Source: a virus. From it: a DNA stretch of 61,365 nucleotides. This document shows positions 16,367-24,997 of this stretch, in pieces. Both the position numbers and the translations under genes were made by a program. The notes beneath the pieces were generated by a model, which worked only from the letters and a program-made list of their open reading frames with translations, was not told where the DNA came from and made no database searches. How positions within the stretch are numbered: the first letter of the stretch is position 1; each line of letters starts with the position of its first letter. The stretch spans positions 1 to 61,365 of IMG/VR virus record IMGVR_UViG_3300037049_000148, one strand, 5' to 3'.

Positions 16367-19300
16367 TATTGGCCTAATCCGTTGTTACCGAGAGATTGAT
16401 TGTTGTTGATGACATTCTGCATGAACGTCAGGAAGGAAGTCAGGGCATCTTTGAATGCCGGTGCGTATCCTACGATCTGCTGGAAGCTGGCAGTCTGTAA
16501 AGCCTGCGAACGTTGTATGGCTTCCATGGCCTGCTGATATTGGAAGGCCGTAGTGTTTACAGCGATCTGCAAGTCAAGCTGCTGTTGGGAGAACTCAAGA
16601 CTCTCAAGATCGTGTGCGTGAGTCTCCTTTTGCATCTGTAATTGCAAGTCGTGAAGCTCGGTTTGGACCTTGATCTGTTCTTGCAGATTTTTCTCATCCA
16701 GATCGGCAAGGGCCTTGTGCTGGCTTTCCTGGTTCTTGAAAGCCTGCAAGTCCAGTTCCTGCATCTTCTGGTTGTACTGAACCTGCTTTTCGTACTGGTC
16801 CTGCTGGCGCTTCCAGAGATCTTCCTGATTGGCTTCGTCCTGCGCGGCATGGTTGACGTTCAGGGTGTTGCTTTCCACCATACGGTCACGCTGCTTGACA
16901 AGCTGCGCTCGATCGAAGCCGGTTGATCTGGAGATCGCGAGATTTATGTCGGAGAGGTTCCAGCCATACTGAAGCTGGTTCATCTGGACACCGAAGTTGT
17001 AGTCCTGCCTGGAGAACTGCTCTTGTTCCAGGACTGTGCCTTGCTGGAAGGCGGCAGAAGACATCTGATAGGCGTAACTTGTGGCGTTCTGCTGCTTGGA
17101 GAGAGCCAGGTTCTGTGCGAATGCCTGATTGCTCAAGTCCAGCGAGGCCTGTGATGCCTGGAAGCCGTATTGTGTGGCGCCCCAGTTGACCGCAGTCTCT
17201 TGTTGCTGGTAACCATACATCTGGTTCGTATAAGCCAGATTGCTTGAGAGCTGGGCTTGTTGGATGCCATAGCCCTGCATTTGATAGGATTGCTGCTGTT
17301 GCTCCTGCTGGGTTTGAGCAGCCCACATCCCGCCGGACAACAAGGCATTTTGAATGTTCGGGTTCGTGACACCCAAAGCACTCAGGGTCTGTGGATCGCT
17401 GAGTCCGGTCTGGCCGAGTTGGTTCTGCCGGGCGAACATCAGCAAGCCGCTCATGTCGGTCGTGCCGGCCTGGAGCCCGTTGGGTTGCATGGTCTGGTAG
17501 ACGCCGAGGCCAGCCTGGCGTCCGTAATCGGACCACGCATAGCGGTTGCCGGAGAATATCTCCTGCATCTTCAGGATATCTTGCTTGCCAGGCCCAACGA
17601 TATCGAAGAGCTGTGTGAAATCCTGGGCGTAATTACTGACGCCCATCATGTCGAGCTGGCCGGCCATCGAACCGATCGTTGTGGCGTACTTGCCCAAGCT
17701 CAAGCTTTCCCGCATCAACGGCAGAGCCTGGTCAGGGGTCAACTGACTGCCCTGGGACATGGCCGCGCCGGCGATGATGGGGGCGAACTGCTGCGCCTGC
17801 GGCAGGGTCATCCCGGAGGCGTAGAACATGCGGCTTGCCGCCGCCGTTGTTCCCTGAAGATACGGAGCGTATTGAGAGAAAGCTTGCGCGTCGCTTTGCG
17901 ACTGAAGCACGAATTGATTACGAGCTTCCTCCGTCGGCAGAGCGAGGTATTGCTGCACGAGATTTTGTTCATCAACCGAACCGCGCACCAAACCACGTGA
18001 GCCAGCAATACTTCCGATGATGCCGGCTTGATTGAGTCCAGTGGATTGGGCCAGCTCGATCAACTGGGTCGCTGTTTTCGATTGAGCCGGTGACGACAAC
18101 CCGCCCAGCATGGTTTGGATCGGCTGTAACTGGTTTTCGACGTCGGAAACCTGCAAAGCAGTATTCTGCGAAATGGTATTCGCTAAAGTTCGGATTTCCT
18201 TTTGTTGTGGTGTTTCACCGGCCAGCCATGAGGCAGCTTGAGGAAGCCATTTACCGTACAGGCCAAGACCCATCTTGTAAACATCGATCGGGCTTTTGCT
18301 GCCAAAGTCCTTCGACATTTGCTCGTCAAGGAAACTCCCTTGGGCGCCGATTGGATCAATCGTGTTGAGCAGGCCATTTTTCCAATCTCCAGCCATAAAC
18401 TCGGCGCTGCCTACCACCCCGGCCCTGACCATATTCATTGGAGAAAGACCTTCGTCTGGTGATTTACCAGTGAAGGCATTGAAAGCCGCCATTCCCATCA
18501 ATGGCGTACCAACCAATGCAGCCGCGCCTAATCCAATGGGAGCCGCTACGGAAGATAGGGCAGTTCCCATCCCCAGGAAGCTGGTTGCGTAGGCTGCGCC
18601 GCCGGTCACGATCCCTGCACCCGTCGCGACTTTGGCAGCATCGCCCATCTGGAATACGGCATTGCCTATCGGTCCGCCGCCAATCGCGTATCCAAGATTG
18701 GTGAAGCCACCATAGGCTTCATAGGCAAGGCGTCCCTGTTCTTCCTGAGCAAGGGCACGCTGGCTTGCATAGGCCGCAGCACCCGTAATAGGTCCATTGT
18801 TTCCATAGGCAACCAACGGCAGCATGCTGGCTTGCGACATGCCATACTGTTCGGCGGATTGAAGTACCTGGCCGGCTGTATCCTTCCAGCCGTAGCCGAC
18901 CATCATCATTTCCATCATGAAGCGGCCAGCCGGCGTTTGATAGATGGATCGTCCACCTTCGTTGCCGCCGAAGCCGCCGCCATCACGTCCGCGCCCAGAG
19001 TTGTAACCACCACTGCCCACATTTAATACATCTGTGCCAGTGTTGATCGTGCGTTCCGGCCCGCGCAAAACAGCGTTCAGCCCTCCCGGCTGGCTTTCAA
19101 CCCAATCCGCAAATTCAGGATTGGATTGTATGGCAGCTTGAGCGAGCCCGGCATTGTTGCCAAGGCGAATGGCGCGATGACGGCCATCGTCTCCGCGTTG
19201 TTCCAGATCCTCACGCATGTCATGCGTGACCGACCCGGCAATTTGCCCGGCGACTGTCTTGATGGCTACCGCCTGGCGCTTGGCTGCCAGTTGAAGCTCG

Positions 19301-21861
19301 GGATCTTCCTGGCCCAACGCATCAACGTATTTATTGGCGATCTGATCGAGGGCTTTCCAGACCTTCTGCGTCATGGTGGCAGAAGCGGAATTCGCATTCA
19401 TTCCCTCGGTAACCGCGCCGGAGTTCAAGGCCTGTCCGGTAGCTTGCTGTGCCCAGGTAACTGCCAGATCCACATTGGCAGCCGATAGAGTCTCTTGTCC
19501 GTCTTTTACGAGATGACCGCTTTCAACCATCCCATAATTGGGACTGGCGGGGTTTCCATTCCGAGATAATGGTTCGAGTGCTCCCAGGGCTTCATCTCTG
19601 AACCCGATTGCATCTTGCGCAGAAAGATCCGCGGCGCGAACTTTCCAGTCCGATAGAAGCGCCGACGTGACACGCAATGATGAAGGCGTACCAGAACCGG
19701 AAGGACCACGACCTGCTCCAAACACACCCAAGGATGGATTGTTTGCAGCCTGTCGCCAGGGTCCGGAAAAGGCGCTGTTCTCAGATGAGGTTGCTTGAGA
19801 CGAAGAAACATGTTCTTCATCTTCAGGGAAGTTGGGCGGAGGTTCAGGCGCGCCTTGAGGTGCGGTCGGAGGATTGGAGGCTCCATGGTCAGCAGAAACT
19901 CCATGTTCCTCAAGGCTCTTCGCGTTGAAAGTTGTGGAAGCCGGCTCTGCCGATTTGGCAGGAGCCATGGCAGGTTGAACCGCACGCTTTGCGATCGCTC
20001 TCTCTTTGCGCGCTTGCGCCATGGCTTGTCCCATGGGCGTGGCTGAGCCAGCGTTCATCTTAACGACCATGGGATCTTGTTTTTCTTTCGTTACAAACGC
20101 GTGGGCGCTGTCGAACTTCTTTCGTTGTTCAGGGGAAAGCGAAGCTCGCCAGGCATCGAATGCCGGCTTAGTCTCTGGCCCGGTACCCAGGAATTTTTGT
20201 GCATACTCCGGGAAGGCATTGACCAGATAATCCATCGCTTCATTGGATGTCTGCCAGCCGGAGTTTCCGTCATCGGAAGGTTCGGGAGTGGCAAGATCCA
20301 CAGGAGGTCGAGGAGGTTCAGGAGGTTGTGCGCCGCCAACCACCGGACGGACTGCGCTCCAATTTCCTGGCATGGGCGGATCCTGCGGTTGCGGAACCGC
20401 ATGTTTAGGGGTCGGAACCGCAGACCCGCGATCAAGAAGAAAGGCACGATATTGATCAGCGAATTCTTCCGGAACACCATTGGGGCCGCTGGTCACATCA
20501 CCGTATTTGGTTTCCCAGTCTTCAAGTTCGACGGGGTTGACGCGGTTGGCAGCCTGATAGCCGGCTCGATTTTCTTTATCGAGTTGGTCGCCAAAGGCCT
20601 CGTTGTTTCGTACACTGGAGACCGCACGAGCAACCTTGTTGCCACTGGCATCCAGGCCATATTGAATTCTGCCGCTTACGCGTAAATCCCTTGCCATCAG
20701 CATGGGAATTCTTTGAGAAGGAGAAACGACCAATGCCCTGAGCTGGCCTGAAGCATCGAAGAAATCGTGTCCTTCCGTGTCCAGGGCTTCCATGGCCTCG
20801 AGAGTGCGAGAGCGCACTCCCAGGATGGGATCTCCTCGTACTTCCTGCATCCCATACGGCTGGCCCATGAATTCGGCATCCAGTTGCTGCACGTTGAAAC
20901 CGATCGGATTTCCTCCAACGGTATCGTTGCCCAGCAAGCCATTTGCCAGACTTCGCAGAGAAGTGGCGACGCGGTCTGCAAGACCGGGTTTGGAACTTAG
21001 AGGAACACCGCTTTCAAGAGCCTCTGAGTATTCACGAATATCATCGGCTCCCACCCATACCTGTTTCCAGCCCTTGATGGGACGCGTGGAAAGATTGGGG
21101 TTGAGCTGCCCTCCCAGCATCAATCCTTGTCCATCAGGAGCATAGAACCCGGTGGGAAGAGTCTTCCCATCCGGATGAGGAAGAGGAACAACGGATGGGA
21201 CAAAGCCCTCCCCATTCACTCCATAGGCCGTGACCGGCCCGGATTGAACATTTCCCGCAATGTTTTCGTAAAGACTTTGAACCCACGTCTTGACGGGAGC
21301 TTCTTCACCATCGGGAGTCCCATAAGGCGCTGTCGTTCCGCTCCAGGCCGATGTTTCATCGGTTGGATCTTCAAAAGGAACAGCAATGCTATCCAACCCG
21401 GCTTCACTGCCGCTGGGAAGCATGGAACGGCGCGCATCCACCAGGGCGTCGCGCATGGAATGAACCAAATGAGTGCTGAATGCCGATTGGGTCGGGTCGT
21501 AACCGCGAAACGCGTTGAGACCGGCCTCGGTCAGTGTGCTGAATACATCCCCGATGGACAACCTGGAGCCAGGGTTGTTGATCACGCCTTGAGCGAACTC
21601 GCCCATGGTTCCATAATGAGATGACAGGATTAAATTTTGCGCATCGCCAATGGTCCCCACCGGACCAAAGGCAGACAACTCTTTTGCCAAACTTGATGGT
21701 AATGGAAGATCTGCTGCATCAGGACGCGCGTGATAGGCGGACGCAATAAACTCCGCTGTCTTCTGTTGAAGCGGAAAAGGGACATTGGTGGATGAAGCCT
21801 TGAGTTCATCAAAGAATGTCGATTGATAATTGTCGTCGCGATGCGCTCGTCTCTTTGCCAT
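16366..21861 (-). CDS. Tape measure protein
   Basis: 1,831 residues from the ATG at 21861 (AGGA upstream). The ORF continues upstream to 21957 but only through the intergenic hairpin. Order: an N-terminal region with a sigma-region-2-like segment (about 75-147), Pro/Gln-rich linkers (about 500-750), hydrophobic alanine- and glycine-rich membrane-type stretches in the middle, then a long Gln-rich coiled coil to the end. Sets tail length and threads through the tube. Follows the frameshifted chaperone genes, the conserved siphophage order. The sigma-like segment is unusual for this family. Confidence 0.88.
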   Translation of the reverse strand: MAKRRAHRDDNYQSTFFDELKASSTNVPFPLQQKTAEFIASAYHARPDAADLPLPSSLAKELSAFGPVGTIGDAQNLILSSHYGTMGEFAQGVINNPGSRLSIGDVFSTLTEAGLNAFRGYDPTQSAFSTHLVHSMRDALVDARRSMLPSGSEAGLDSIAVPFEDPTDETSAWSGTTAPYGTPDGEEAPVKTWVQSLYENIAGNVQSGPVTAYGVNGEGFVPSVVPLPHPDGKTLPTGFYAPDGQGLMLGGQLNPNLSTRPIKGWKQVWVGADDIREYSEALESGVPLSSKPGLADRVATSLRSLANGLLGNDTVGGNPIGFNVQQLDAEFMGQPYGMQEVRGDPILGVRSRTLEAMEALDTEGHDFFDASGQLRALVVSPSQRIPMLMARDLRVSGRIQYGLDASGNKVARAVSSVRNNEAFGDQLDKENRAGYQAANRVNPVELEDWETKYGDVTSGPNGVPEEFADQYRAFLLDRGSAVPTPKHAVPQPQDPPMPGNWSAVRPVVGGAQPPEPPRPPVDLATPEPSDDGNSGWQTSNEAMDYLVNAFPEYAQKFLGTGPETKPAFDAWRASLSPEQRKKFDSAHAFVTKEKQDPMVVKMNAGSATPMGQAMAQARKERAIAKRAVQPAMAPAKSAEPASTTFNAKSLEEHGVSADHGASNPPTAPQGAPEPPPNFPEDEEHVSSSQATSSENSAFSGPWRQAANNPSLGVFGAGRGPSGSGTPSSLRVTSALLSDWKVRAADLSAQDAIGFRDEALGALEPLSRNGNPASPNYGMVESGHLVKDGQETLSAANVDLAVTWAQQATGQALNSGAVTEGMNANSASATMTQKVWKALDQIANKYVDALGQEDPELQLAAKRQAVAIKTVAGQIAGSVTHDMREDLEQRGDDGRHRAIRLGNNAGLAQAAIQSNPEFADWVESQPGGLNAVLRGPERTINTGTDVLNVGSGGYNSGRGRDGGGFGGNEGGRSIYQTPAGRFMMEMMMVGYGWKDTAGQVLQSAEQYGMSQASMLPLVAYGNNGPITGAAAYASQRALAQEEQGRLAYEAYGGFTNLGYAIGGGPIGNAVFQMGDAAKVATGAGIVTGGAAYATSFLGMGTALSSVAAPIGLGAAALVGTPLMGMAAFNAFTGKSPDEGLSPMNMVRAGVVGSAEFMAGDWKNGLLNTIDPIGAQGSFLDEQMSKDFGSKSPIDVYKMGLGLYGKWLPQAASWLAGETPQQKEIRTLANTISQNTALQVSDVENQLQPIQTMLGGLSSPAQSKTATQLIELAQSTGLNQAGIIGSIAGSRGLVRGSVDEQNLVQQYLALPTEEARNQFVLQSQSDAQAFSQYAPYLQGTTAAASRMFYASGMTLPQAQQFAPIIAGAAMSQGSQLTPDQALPLMRESLSLGKYATTIGSMAGQLDMMGVSNYAQDFTQLFDIVGPGKQDILKMQEIFSGNRYAWSDYGRQAGLGVYQTMQPNGLQAGTTDMSGLLMFARQNQLGQTGLSDPQTLSALGVTNPNIQNALLSGGMWAAQTQQEQQQQSYQMQGYGIQQAQLSSNLAYTNQMYGYQQQETAVNWGATQYGFQASQASLDLSNQAFAQNLALSKQQNATSYAYQMSSAAFQQGTVLEQEQFSRQDYNFGVQMNQLQYGWNLSDINLAISRSTGFDRAQLVKQRDRMVESNTLNVNHAAQDEANQEDLWKRQQDQYEKQVQYNQKMQELDLQAFKNQESQHKALADLDEKNLQEQIKVQTELHDLQLQMQKETHAHDLESLEFSQQQLDLQIAVNTTAFQYQQAMEAIQRSQALQTASFQQIVGYAPAFKDALTSFLTFMQNVINNNQSLGNNGLGQ

Positions 21862-21871
21862 GATCCTGGTC

Positions 21872-21909
21872 GGGAGCAGCGAGACCGGAGGCGTAGCCTC
21901 GCTGCTCCC
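21872..21909 (-). repeat. 12-bp perfect hairpin just upstream of the tape-measure start
   Basis: GGGAGCAGCGAG (21872-21883) and CTCGCTGCTCCC (21898-21909) with a 14-nt loop. No U-tract follows. It lies between the chaperone stop and the tape-measure ribosome site. Confidence 0.7.
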
Positions 21910-21916
21910 ATCCTTT

Positions 21917-22590
21917 CTATGAAGCCTGGAGTGTGCGCGCCAACTCGTCCGCTCCATATTGTTCTGCCTTCTTCAGCGCCGCAATGTCAGCCATTGCCTC
22001 TCGTACCCAACGTTTAAAGTAGCGGCGGAAAAACAAGGGCTCCTCGGAAAGTGTTGAGAAGACCGGTTGACCCGTTTGGAACGAACTGATGGCGGTCTCG
22101 ATCATCAAACTCAACACCACATCTTCCGTACCATTCATCACCGCCTCTTTGACGGTGTCTTCCATCTGCTCGAGGCGCTCGTGATAGCTCGCCTCGATCT
22201 CTAGTTTTTTGGTTTGACCGGCCCCCAGGTTGGGATGGCATCGCCGACCGCCGTCCACAACTCATTGACCATCTCGTTCGGCATCGTGCGAAGCGCGGCT
22301 TCGATCTGCTCGATGGTGGCGCCTTGTTCAAGGATCAGCTTGCCGCTTTCATCCGTAATGTTCGTGCCGGCAAACGTCAGCGCGATTTCGCGGAGAGCAA
22401 TTTCGATGTTGGCGATGCGCTTCACGGTCCGGGAACCATCGGGCAGGATGGCCGTCCGCTCCGCGGACAGGAATTGCGACAGAGCCACCTCATCGCCCGT
22501 GGTGACCGGCTTGATCTTCCAATACCAGTCAGGCTCGCGCTCGAAGCGATGTTCGACGGGCTGCAAAATAGCGTATTGTCCGAACTTCAT
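21917..22590 (-). CDS. Tail assembly chaperone, -1 frameshift product (gpGT-like)
   Basis: The first 129 residues are shared with the 22201-22590 protein. Ribosomes that slip back one base at A AAA AAC (22210-22204) bypass the UAG and read a further 95 codons to 21917, giving about 224 residues. The extension is charged and helical (HERLEQMEDTVKEAV...FFRRYFKRWVREAM). The arrangement tail tube, G, frameshift, GT, tape measure is the conserved tail-chaperone organisation of siphophages. GT-type proteins coat the tape measure and recruit tube subunits. Confidence 0.88.
22201..22590 (-). CDS. Tail assembly chaperone, unshifted product (gpG-like)
   Basis: 129 residues, ATG with TGGAGG upstream, ending VKPKN-stop directly after the slippery heptamer. 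Soluble, mixed alpha/beta. Located between tail tube and tape measure. Expected to be made in excess over the frameshifted form and to be absent from the mature virion. Confidence 0.85.
   Translation of the reverse strand: MKFGQYAILQPVEHRFEREPDWYWKIKPVTTGDEVALSQFLSAERTAILPDGSRTVKRIANIEIALREIALTFAGTNITDESGKLILEQGATIEQIEAALRTMPNEMVNELWTAVGDAIPTWGPVKPKN
22204..22210 (-). promoter_or_regulatory. Programmed -1 ribosomal frameshift site
   Basis: On the minus strand the zero-frame codons are CCA AAA AAC UAG: the canonical slippery heptamer A AAA AAC directly precedes the stop codon. After slippage the frame continues AAA AAA CUA GAG. This explains why the downstream ORF has no start codon or ribosome site of its own. 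Confidence 0.9.
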
Positions 22591-22614
22591 GAGAACCTCC
22601 AGTTTGAAATCTGC

Positions 22615-22634
22615 GGCCCTGTTTCCACAGGGCC
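22615..22634 (-). repeat. Intergenic hairpin with GNRA-type loop before the chaperone gene
   Basis: Minus strand GGCCCTGT-GGAA-ACAGGGCC: 8-bp stem with a GGAA loop, between the tail-tube stop and the chaperone ribosome site. No U-tract. May set the high tube to chaperone mRNA ratio by 3'-end protection. Confidence 0.6.
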
Positions 22635-22641
22635 GGAAACA

Positions 22642-23685
22642 TTATGCGTAGGACTGCCTGGTGTTGACCAGTTTGATCGTGATCGGTGATGCACCGGCAG
22701 GATCGGCCAGGAACGTGCCGACGATGTTCATGACGACCACCCGACCCGCCTGGAAGTTGATTGGAGAGGCAGACCAGGCAACGTTCGCCAGAGAACCCTG
22801 GGCCACGCCATTCGCATCGATCTCGAGCGAATACGGGGTCGGGGTTGTGCCGGCATTGGCCGCGGCGCTGAACTTGACTTTCACCGTGCCATCTTTCAAC
22901 ATGGTCGCAAGCCAGGCCGAGCCGCCCGCCGGGTCGTACATGATCTTCTTTTGCAGACTGTCATCCACGATCTTGACAGCCATCTGGAGCATGTAGGCCC
23001 GCTGGGTGATGTCGAAATTCTGCGGCGTGTACTGGCCCACGATCCACTGTTCATCCAGTGGGATGGATGCCTGGGCCGCGAACGAGCCGGATAGAATGTT
23101 CAACTTGGTCCCGGAAGGCAGTTCAATATCGCCCAGAGGAGCAAGGAACTGCGGGCCGCCATCGATCTTGGCAGCGGCATTCCAGGAAGACATACTGGCA
23201 ACTTTGGCGGGCAATCCGCCGATCAATCCATAAGCGCCAGTCAGGAACCGCCCGCCGCGCCACTGCAACGCAAGGCTGGTGAAGCGCATATCCTGATACT
23301 GTTCGCCCCACAAATTGCCTGGTGCGATGCGCGCGGTGAAATAGGGAGCGGCAAACGGATCAGCGCCGAGCGTGAAGGTATGCGTGTAACTGCCGTCGAG
23401 ACCATCCACGCTGACCACATTCCCGGTCATGCCTTTGATCACCCAGCCCAGAGTGTTCGGGCGGGGGATGACTTGCAACTGCCCGCCGGTCACCACGCCG
23501 CCCTTGATGACATCCCGCAGGACGGCGCCGCCGCCTACTTCCATGTCCAGGGGAACGTTGACCGGCGCGACCGACAGACCGCCCTGCGTGAACAGCAGGT
23601 AGTCAAAGGAATTGTCGGTCGTAATGGGAGTACCAAAGGCAGTTTGTTCCGCAATACCGATAAGAGTTTTTTCTGAAGCGGTCAT
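22642..23685 (-). CDS. Major tail tube protein
   Basis: 347 residues, beta-rich. The N-terminus (KTLIGIAEQTAFGTPIT) and the later VDGLDGSYTHTF and NTLGWVIKGM segments are typical of siphophage tail tube proteins of the long class. Position between the tail-terminator-like gene and the chaperones supports this. Only one tube gene is present, as expected for a non-contractile tail. Confidence 0.85.
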   Translation of the reverse strand: MTASEKTLIGIAEQTAFGTPITTDNSFDYLLFTQGGLSVAPVNVPLDMEVGGGAVLRDVIKGGVVTGGQLQVIPRPNTLGWVIKGMTGNVVSVDGLDGSYTHTFTLGADPFAAPYFTARIAPGNLWGEQYQDMRFTSLALQWRGGRFLTGAYGLIGGLPAKVASMSSWNAAAKIDGGPQFLAPLGDIELPSGTKLNILSGSFAAQASIPLDEQWIVGQYTPQNFDITQRAYMLQMAVKIVDDSLQKKIMYDPAGGSAWLATMLKDGTVKVKFSAAANAGTTPTPYSLEIDANGVAQGSLANVAWSASPINFQAGRVVVMNIVGTFLADPAGASPITIKLVNTRQSYA

Positions 23686-24267
23686 TTATGCTCCTAACCG
23701 TGTACTCAATAAAGAAAACCGTAACTTGATGTGATAGTCGTATGCCGTCGGTCCGCCAGCCTGAAGCATTTCACCTTCAAACTCGTCCGAGATAACGCCA
23801 CGCGAAACGTACTCCTTGTCGTTTCCGATGCCGGAAACTTCCATATGCAGAAGCGCCTGCTCCGCACGTTCTCTTACCGTGGAAGCGATCGTGCGCGCCT
23901 CCGGTAGAGGCTCCTGATGAGTCACAAGCAGGCAGCGGATCTTGACCGAGAAGCGTCGATAATGCGTGACCGCACTTCCGATCTCCACCTCGAAAATTTC
24001 ATCCGCCCAATCGCTTTTTAGGCCAGTCACTGCGCCGCCCATCATGGCATCCGGATCATTTTCGTGAATGGTTGCCGAGATACGCGCGACATCCGGTGTT
24101 GGATCGCCCTGGATGGGACCAATTTGGACCAGGCCGGCAATTGCCGGATCGGTCGCCGTCGGATCGGTCATCTTGATTAGAGCCAGGGCCGCGGTCGGCT
24201 CATCGATCAAAGCGGCTTGCAGCGCGTCCTCTATTCTCGCAAGAATGAGATCGTGGATACCTGTCAT
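23686..24267 (-). CDS. Tail terminator / completion-like protein
   Basis: 193 residues immediately before the tail tube gene. Mixed alpha/beta with a helical N-terminus (HDLILARIEDALQAAL) as in tail-terminator folds. Stop and next start are adjacent. Inferred to cap the tail and join it to the head. An exact dispersed palindrome lies at 23822-23837. Confidence 0.6.
   Translation of the reverse strand: MTGIHDLILARIEDALQAALIDEPTAALALIKMTDPTATDPAIAGLVQIGPIQGDPTPDVARISATIHENDPDAMMGGAVTGLKSDWADEIFEVEIGSAVTHYRRFSVKIRCLLVTHQEPLPEARTIASTVRERAEQALLHMEVSGIGNDKEYVSRGVISDEFEGEMLQAGGPTAYDYHIKLRFSLLSTRLGA
23822..23837. repeat. Dispersed palindrome, exact copy
   Basis: TTTCCG-ATGC-CGGAAA inside the tail-completion gene. 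Confidence 0.85.
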
Positions 24268-24989
24268 CGCAATCCTTCAAAGTCTCTGGAACCGCGGTAC
24301 CTGCGAGGTCGCTCCAGCAGGATGGTCTTTCCGGATCGTTCCGCAATCTTCAAGCGATATTCCGCCCAGTAATCGATCACTTCCGGGCGAACCGGGTTGT
24401 CGGTACGTTCGCCGCTACCCATCTTGAAGCGGTCCAGAATGGATTGCTTGGAACGTTCACTCTCCAGCATCTCTGCTTTCATATAGAGCATGACCAGCTC
24501 CAGGTCGCGTGCTGAAACGGTCAGTTCAAAACTGTTGTCGTTTTCGTCAGCCGGCATATTGTGTATGCCGTAATAGGTCAGAAGCACTTGGGCGTTCTGC
24601 GTATCATCCAGGACCACAGCGCCCGCGGGGTCGGCATCCAGATAGAGATAGGAGCTGTCGGTGTAATACTGCATGGGACGCTGTGGCGGCGTGCGACGGA
24701 AACCGGGGCGATCCCGTCTCAGTGACAGAAATGTGTCCGCCGGGCACTCGACCGTGATCTCTTTGATAAAGTTGTCAGGAAGTACGAACTTCCTCGGGTC
24801 CGTTGCCTGTTGGGTGTCCGGATCCACAAATACCTCTAAAGCTACGCGGTCATAGCGCAACGGGTAATACATGGACACATCGTTGATAGCCGAGCGGAAC
24901 GCTCCAACCAGGCGCGCAGCGGTGTACTTCGTGCCTTGAAGGTCGCCCAGGTCTATCTGTACAGAAGAAACAAGATCGCCCCAGTTCAT
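24264..24989 (-). CDS. Head-tail connector / adaptor protein
   Basis: 241 residues directly downstream of the major capsid gene. Helical start (LVGAFRSAINDVSMYYP) followed by a beta-rich part and a helical C-terminus with many Arg and Glu, the usual adaptor composition. Overlaps the next gene by 4 nt. Assigned by position and fold type rather than by a diagnostic motif. Confidence 0.6.
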   Translation of the reverse strand: MNWGDLVSSVQIDLGDLQGTKYTAARLVGAFRSAINDVSMYYPLRYDRVALEVFVDPDTQQATDPRKFVLPDNFIKEITVECPADTFLSLRRDRPGFRRTPPQRPMQYYTDSSYLYLDADPAGAVVLDDTQNAQVLLTYYGIHNMPADENDNSFELTVSARDLELVMLYMKAEMLESERSKQSILDRFKMGSGERTDNPVRPEVIDYWAEYRLKIAERSGKTILLERPRRYRGSRDFEGLR

Positions 24990-24997
24990 ATCAACGC

